A DNA stretch of 64,000 nucleotides from Pseudofabraea citricarpa. Lineage: Eukaryota > Ascomycota > Leotiomycetes > Helotiales > Dermateaceae. Positions 57,647-64,000 of the stretch are shown here, in pieces. The position numbers were made by a program, and so were the translations under genes. Positions within the stretch are counted from its first letter, which is position 1; each line of letters starts with the position of its first letter. The notes below the pieces were generated by a model that worked only from the letters and a program-made list of their open reading frames with translations, had not been told where the DNA came from and ran no database searches. The stretch is from NCBI GenBank assembly GCA_029641185.1, contig JAPWGK010000023.1, positions 434,001 through 498,000 on the forward strand, read 5' to 3'.

Positions 57647-60600
57647 GAACATCTCTCTGTCGCTTCTCAACTCGACGACAGCAACTTAGAAACCTCGTAC
57701 ATCAATCTCATCATCGGCGTCATCATCACAACCCGGCGCAAATCTTTCAACAATTTATTTTTAACGACTTTCATGGAGACACAATACAATACAACGAAGA
57801 AAAGAAAGAGAAAGCAACAAACAACGACTAAAAGTTTTATGGGACCTCAAGGCGAAAGGAAGGAGAGATTTGCAAACGCTCTGATCTGGCTGGCATGACT
57901 CCAGATTCGACGCAATCTCTTTTTATGAATGTCTTGGTGAATTATTTATTTCAGCGAAAAACCAGCGATGGATATACCCCAAACTTTTTTGTGTCAATTT
58001 TTTTTTCTAAAAAAGGATAATACCCGGCGTCTTTTGTATTTTTCTTATTTATCTGTACAGCATTTTTGGGTGGGGGAGGGGATTGGAACTGGCATGGCAT
58101 GCGGTGTTGGTCTCTAGGTCGAGCTTCGGCTTTGCACTGCTGTCTGTAGCATTATCAACTACATTGAATAATCTCAAATCTTCCCTTCAAACACTACACT
58201 GCTGTTCAGACATCGCTATTGATTGTGACCTTGTGCTTGGAGTTAAGTATAAACTAACAAAACATTAAACTGTTGCGAACAAGTTACTTTTGCCCTTCGA
58301 AGTCTATAGCCTCTGAAGAATACAAACTGAACATTGATCCTGCATATAATTATGTTGTAAAGAGCATTACATGAACCAGAAACGTTGAGGCTATTCCAGA
58401 TGCTTGGTATTCACACGCTGTATGTCCATAGCCAACAAATCCATAACTTGCCTGTGAGGTTAGACTTTCAGAAAATACCATTAAGCTCCAGTCGTCAGCA
58501 CCTTAAATCGTCGGCACCTTAAATCGTCGATACAAAGAAACCCAACACAGAAGTCCGTCTACAGGCACTTCTGATCAGAACGAGATGAAAGAGAGAGAGA
58601 AATCGAGTTTTCTTTGGTGGCTTTGGTCAGTCAGTACTTCTATATTGGGAGAAGTAGAAAAAGAAAAGGCTAATCGCCGATTCAGGCGGTGGGTGGGTAT
58701 ATTTACATACCATCCACACTTGTCTTTTCGCTGAGTTATACCAATTCATAACACGGGAATCCTGGAGAGTCAACACCGCTCTAGCTAGAATCCAACTGCG
58801 GTACCGTAGTGAAAGCACGCAAAGAAACCAACGGTGTAGTGAAGCGAACGACTTCGTTCCCAAACGCACCCCGACCTAGGATCCAGGCAGGTACTTATCC
58901 CATGACACATCAAGCGGGGAAGTGGGAAGCGGGAAAGCGCGAAGGAAGGAGGAAAACGAGGGGAATAAGTGACAGCAAGATGAAAAGGAGAAAAAAGAAA
59001 ATGCGGGGAACTTGGCTGGGGCTGGGCTGGGTATCGACGATGGCGGAAAATGTGGAGAAACTTGTTACGTTATGGCATTCCTCTTCTGCTCCGCATACTT
59101 TCCTAGTCTCAGGATGGGATGCGGAACCCCGGGGTATGGGATTGGGAATCATGTCGCGTGTGGTTGGGATTGCAGGTCGTGTCCAGGTTGCTGGATAGAC
59201 TTGTATTGCGCAAGATTCTTGATTGCTTGCCTCATCGCGTCGCCTGCGTCGTCGCCTCTTGAGGTACGGACTATCACACCTCGCTGACTCTTATAGACGG
59301 TGTTTATTGCGTATGGGTTGAAGAGAATATACAAGAGGTAGTGTTATAAACCATGAGACTTGAGTTCTATCATTCGGGACTACCGTCTCTTCATTTTACG
59401 GGTTATAAAAGTCAAGAAATAGCTTTTGGAGTAGCGAATCGATATCGAGTAAAGGCAGTACAACTTTCTGTGGTTCTATAAGGTATGTTGCTGTTTCCAA
59501 ATCATACCACGCTCTGACATCCTACAGGTGTGGTAGATGTGGTAGCCTTACCCCTCAGACTTTCTCTACTGTCATTTAAAAAGTAATCTGAGATATTTCA
59601 ATACGTTCTTTGTAATCCATTACTATATCTCGAGACGCTGAAGACTTTATAGACTATATCATCCGACGCAAGAGCGTGATCATTTCCTAACTCAACGGTA
59701 CATGCTACAGGTGTTATTCTTACATTTTTTTGTTTCTCTCGGGTAATTGGAAAGTGAGGTGAGCTATTATCAAGTTAACTAATCACCATATCTTACTTCC
59801 ATACGGAGACGAAGTTATTACTTTCAGGATCAGGAGAGAGATCGATTAAAGTAAACGTGTGAAATTTGGGGCTCTTACTAAGTCGCATTGCGAAATCGTA
59901 ATAGCGAGTAAGCTTAAAGAGCTATATTCCAACTACTAAGAGGATTGAGAGAAGAGAAGAAGCAGCAATTAGTAGTCATTGGTACCAATGAAATACTGTC
60001 GTATAACCGATCAAGCACCTTAATCTACTCCCCTCGATTGTCAGTTCCGAGCTGATTGTCGTCATGAAAGTATATTAGCGTAATCCGTTCAAGAATTAAG
60101 TGTGTCGTGTTTTGATTCTCGATCTTCCGCTCTGGAAGAAACTCAGACTGATAAATAGTAAACAAGCAACAAAAGATTCCTGCCCTGTGAATACAAACCG
60201 GATATTCTTTCAAGCCGAGACCCGAGGCCATGTCTCTAAGTTCAGAAAACCATAATATAAATATCGTTTTATCGTGTGTGATGTTATTATACTTAGACTC
60301 GTATATCTTCTTGTTCCGTTTTATATACTATTACTAACAGAATCTAGACCCTGATTGAGCTGACTTGAGCTCCAAGTACAAAGGTTCTCCCAAAGATAAG
60401 TCAGATCAGTCTCATTAGTCCCTTAGTCTAAGACACAAAAAGCATTGACGACTTTTCCACTCGCTCGAGATGCTGATTACAAGACTACCCAGACGAAATT
60501 ACCTCGTGAGAATAAGAAGCTAGTCTTAGGTTCTTTCTTGATTCCACCTTACCTTCTTGTTGTGACACAGCCTTTCTCTCCGGATTAATTAAGCGAGCAA

Positions 60601-61134
60601 TCCCTCGCTCTCCCGTGCACCATATTGAGAATTTATATGATGGCCTCTTCTCTTCTGCATTTCCATGAATGTATTTGTTCTTATCTATACTCGCAGAACT
60701 ATTTAGTCGTCGCTTTCGTCACTTTTCCCCTCCTCTTCGTCATGATCTTCATCAAACACATCAGACTGATTCCTGATTCCTAATCCCAGAAAGACAAAGT
60801 AGAAAGAGAGTAGAACTTACGTACAAACCCACACACACGCACACACACATATATACAATCTAACAGCTACAGTGCATAGCAACAAGCCCTTCAGAAAAAA
60901 AAAAAACGCGAACCTCAAGCCCCGATATAAAGATCCAAAACCTGTACCCATCAAGCGAAGAGAGAAATCCGGCTTCACATTCTAGGACAGAACGGTGAGA
61001 GAGTAGACATATTTTAGGACAGAGCATGTTCAGTCTGTCGCTTGGCTTTATAAAGGAAAGATTTATTCGGCATGCAACACCATCCAGCTGGCGTTGAAAA
61101 CCACGTAAGAACCCGGCCCCTTTCACCACTTGAC

Positions 61135-61394
61135 CCATCCCGATTTCAATCCGCCTTCTGCTTTCTCCAGAGCCTGTGCCGAGAGAGTATGCCGATATAC
61201 CAGCACCAGGTTCCTTTCGAGACTTCTTGGATATCCCAATACATGAGAAGTTTCTCCCCGGCGACGCATGCTTGTATCCGGAGATCACGAGACAACCTTG
61301 GGATGGCTTTCTGATTCCGATTGGAAATTTAGTGGTTCGGTTTAGCGAGGAACCGGATATTCAGCGTGGTATAGCAATCGAGGTCCTAACTTAA
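61135..61394 (+). other. coding-like fragment of unknown origin
   Basis: An open frame of about 86 codons without its own ATG, ending with TAA at 61392-61394. Its amino-acid make-up looks protein-like (IPIHEKFLPGD, QPWDGFLIPIGNLVVRFSEE), unlike the surrounding DNA. It could be a last exon or a gene relic; I do not recognise the family and found no clear partner exon. Confidence 0.3.
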
Positions 61395-62647
61395 CAAATC
61401 TATCATCCTGCAACCGATACTGCGTGCTATAAAGGCAATTTCATTATCATCAATCACTAGCCGCTACCTGAAGTCCGTCGAGTCTGCTCATGAATCAATC
61501 TACTAGATCGCCTATCTGGGTTTCCAGGTCCAGATAGTCCACGGCGATATCGTCTGGACGTAGGAGAATATATTGATCAAGACGAGTGAGTATCATCGAC
61601 CTCTGGTAGCCATCTTCGATTCAATTCAGCATGCTCTGGAAAGCCGGCTTCATCCTTTTCGCGTGCACACGTTCTGGAAAGAAGGCATAAATGGTGGAGC
61701 AGATACGGTCTGCCATCAGGACGAAGGCTAACCATCTAGAACCAAGGGAGATTCCGATGACTGGATTCCACATGTCGATGACGAGGCCCTGGGATACTGC
61801 CGTGCTGGAGACCGTACTTGCTCAGAAGCTAGGAGCTTGCTTGCAGTAAGCATGGATGGTCTACGGCTTTGGAGTTAACAGAAGATAATCGGTACGGGAT
61901 TCGACTTCTCTCTCACCCTCTCTCTCTCTCTGGGGATGGAGCGCTAGAACAAGATCGACGTCGAGTCACCGAGTCGATCTAGCATGCCCTGCTCAAGAAC
62001 GAAAGCTACTTCGACTCCCACATCAAACGTGGTGTGGTCTCCTCGCGTAGATGTTACGACGGCACGGCAAGCCAAGTTTAGATGGACTATGTTATCTAAC
62101 GGCTGGCGGCTGATGACCAATATACTCCAAAGTTCGCACCAGCCAGAATCCCCTGGGAAAAGAGTTAGCATAACAAGAGATAGCTATAGCCACGTATCTT
62201 GTTTATCTCTCAGCGTGACAGACGTGAATTCTCCTGGCTGTATAACTCCCTACTGCAGTAACATATGGGCTCTTAGTGGCTAAGGCCAAGGCCAAGGACG
62301 CCGGGCAGGTAGGTAGTGGGTAGAAGAAGCTCTTCTGAACAGAGGTTAACATGGTGGTGGTGGGGGAAAAAAACAACAACAGACGGATTCCAAGCGCTGC
62401 CACAGCACACGATACTTAAAACCCTTGCCAATGATAGGTAGGTAATCAGAACGAGCTGATCAGATAAAAAGAAAAGCGTAAAAAGTACATACTACCACGG
62501 TTGAAAAGCCCAAGGTACAGCTGTAGCAGGAACATGACAATCCGGCTGGGGCTCAGGTAGGAAAGGAGAAGCAAAGCAAAGCAGGGTTTTAACAACAAGA
62601 GGAGTAGCAACGTGCCGTCGCTTAAACGCCCGCCTAGCCCTTCCCAA

Positions 62648-62679
62648 GTGGAAAAGTGGAAAAGTGGAAAAGTGGAAAA
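62648..62679 (+). repeat. tandem octamer (GTGGAAAA)x4
   Basis: Four exact copies of an 8-nt unit in gene-poor DNA; a simple repeat likely to vary in copy number. Confidence 0.85.
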
Positions 62680-64000
62680 TCCAGCCGGGAAGGGAGAACG
62701 GCAAGCTTTCTTCGATTCCTTTCTCATATACTTCGTTCGTCGCCTGGTATCGGTATCCGGTGCTGGAGTGAAAGCGCGTTGAGGCTTCCTCGATGATCAG
62801 CCTATCGGAGCGAAGTGCAGAGACTAGAAAGCACACTCGGGATAATCAAGCTTGTCTGACCTCTCTGACAGAGAGGTTGATTCGCAAAGCCAAGTCATAA
62901 ACCGACGAGATAGCAATCAAGTATACCGTGAATAAATAGTATAGACGAACTCTTCTCTCTTCGGATGTGGATAATTGGCCTTGCTATAGATATCTAGTTG
63001 GGAATGCTACTTGGATTATTGAAAGAGAGCTAAAATACCGAATCACTTGAAAGCAGTTGGATCCTTGGGAGAGCTCTCTAGATTCCAAGAACCCAAACTC
63101 AATCACAGGTGCTCGAAGCTCAAGCGCAGCGACAAATGCCTGGCACCCGAACAGAACCTGGTAATTCAATAGTACATGTCCATGTACCAGAAACTCGAGC
63201 CGAGATGGAAGATCTCAAATACACAAGAACAACACAACAGCAAAACAACACCAACAAGTCCATCTACGGTACCGCACCCTCGCACACCACATGGCGATCG
63301 ATTACCTGCTTAAGACTTTACACCGCCCCCAGACCTAAACACATGTGGCAGACGTGCTGGACGGCCATGTTTTTCAATGGTACAGCAGCAGACGATCCTG
63401 CCAACTGTTTCCCAATCGAACACACCTCGCACCGAAGTAGGAAGATAGGAATAACGAAAAGCGGAGCCCTCTCCGCATTGAACCTCCAAAGCGGAACGCA
63501 GCCCCATGAACGGTAAGATCGCTCTGCGATGTTAAGGGAGATGATTTCCACCAGCGGGCCTTGGCAGAGCCTCTGAAAGGAATACCCTTCGACGCGCTCC
63601 ACCTCTGATCAATGCATTAACTAGTTCGCGTCTCATAAGGGAAACACATGGACCACTGGTTCATGCGAAAGAAAACAAAAGGAGGAAGATAGTAAATAAA
63701 CAAAGAAAGAGCTCCTTCGAATGCGACGGTAGGAATATCTCCAAATCCCCTCTCAACATGATCAGCACCCCTTTGTTGGGCCACGCGAAGGAACACGCGA
63801 TGAGGTTTGTGCAGGTAAGACGCGCTTCCGCACCTGCTTCGGACGCGAGAAAACAAATGAAATGAGATTGCTTATGATGTCAATTATCAAAACATCATCA
63901 GACGCGTGCCTGGAAGACGCGTTGAGCGTGGGCTGGCTTTGCTTACCTACAGAGAAATGGCGACGAACGGGATGCAACTCTAATTTCCGACCTGCCGGGT

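Larger units (their letters stand above)
57647..64000. other. 6.4-kb gene-poor region to the window end
   Basis: 57647-58080 should hold the 3' UTR of the DUF3602 gene. The remainder has only short frames. Simple repeats: CA-rich run at about 60829-60849, CT run at about 61907-61932 and a GTGGAAAA array at 62648-62679. An open stretch at 61135-61394 looks coding-like (separate entry). No gene begins that I can support before 64000. Confidence 0.55.

Noticed and set aside
63109..63516. 135-codon plus-strand frame near the window end
   Set aside because: Thr/Gln/Pro-rich without motif, overlapped by equally long frames on the other strand; no support as a gene.

Overview
This window is nuclear DNA of a filamentous ascomycete (Pezizomycotina; Leotiomycetes is a guess). 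The grounds are short introns of about 45 to 95 nt with GTAnGT-like donors and CTAAC/CTAAT branch sites, typical fungal families (PDR-type ABC transporter, HET domain, Zn2Cys6, DUF3602, GH127), monocistronic genes on both strands, and AT-richer gene-free stretches. I rebuilt exon structures by hand from splice signals, reading-phase continuity and family motifs. All spliced models here are predictions.

Layout. 0-9 kb, housekeeping: an MFS transporter (+), a mitochondrial HMG-box protein (-) divergent from the spliceosomal DEAD-box helicase Prp5 (+), and a small MGNLCG-type lipid-anchored protein (-). 9-18 kb: an AT-rich gap, a Psk1/S6K-like AGC kinase (+) preceded by a short upstream ORF, a secreted GH127 glycosidase (-) and a glutathione S-transferase (-). 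18-23 kb: a nine-exon PDR-type ABC transporter (-). 23-35 kb: a long gene-free stretch, a conserved fungal protein of unknown function (+), a mitochondrial-type CoA-transferase family III enzyme (+), a PHD-finger protein (+) and a zinc alcohol dehydrogenase (-).

35-54 kb is the most unusual part. The gene at 35443-39028 (-) encodes one 1036-residue chain that joins a trypsin-fold protease-like domain (with Cys in the Ser position), a Zn2Cys6 cluster, an FHA domain and a degenerate CHK2/Rad53-like kinase domain. Divergent from it, 355 bp away, lies a broken copy of a widespread ascomycete membrane-protein family. Further on are a large disordered protein of 1881 residues (+), a HET-domain protein (-) and a broken small gene (+). 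From 54 kb to the end the only gene I can support is a DUF3602 protein at 57.2 kb. The rest is gene-poor.

No pathway cluster is evident. The ABC transporter and the GST could both serve xenobiotic handling. The HET gene and the protease/Zn2Cys6/FHA/kinase fusion are of the kind found in fungal self/non-self and stress-signalling repertoires, but that is inference. I saw no rRNA or tRNA gene, CRISPR array or intact transposon.
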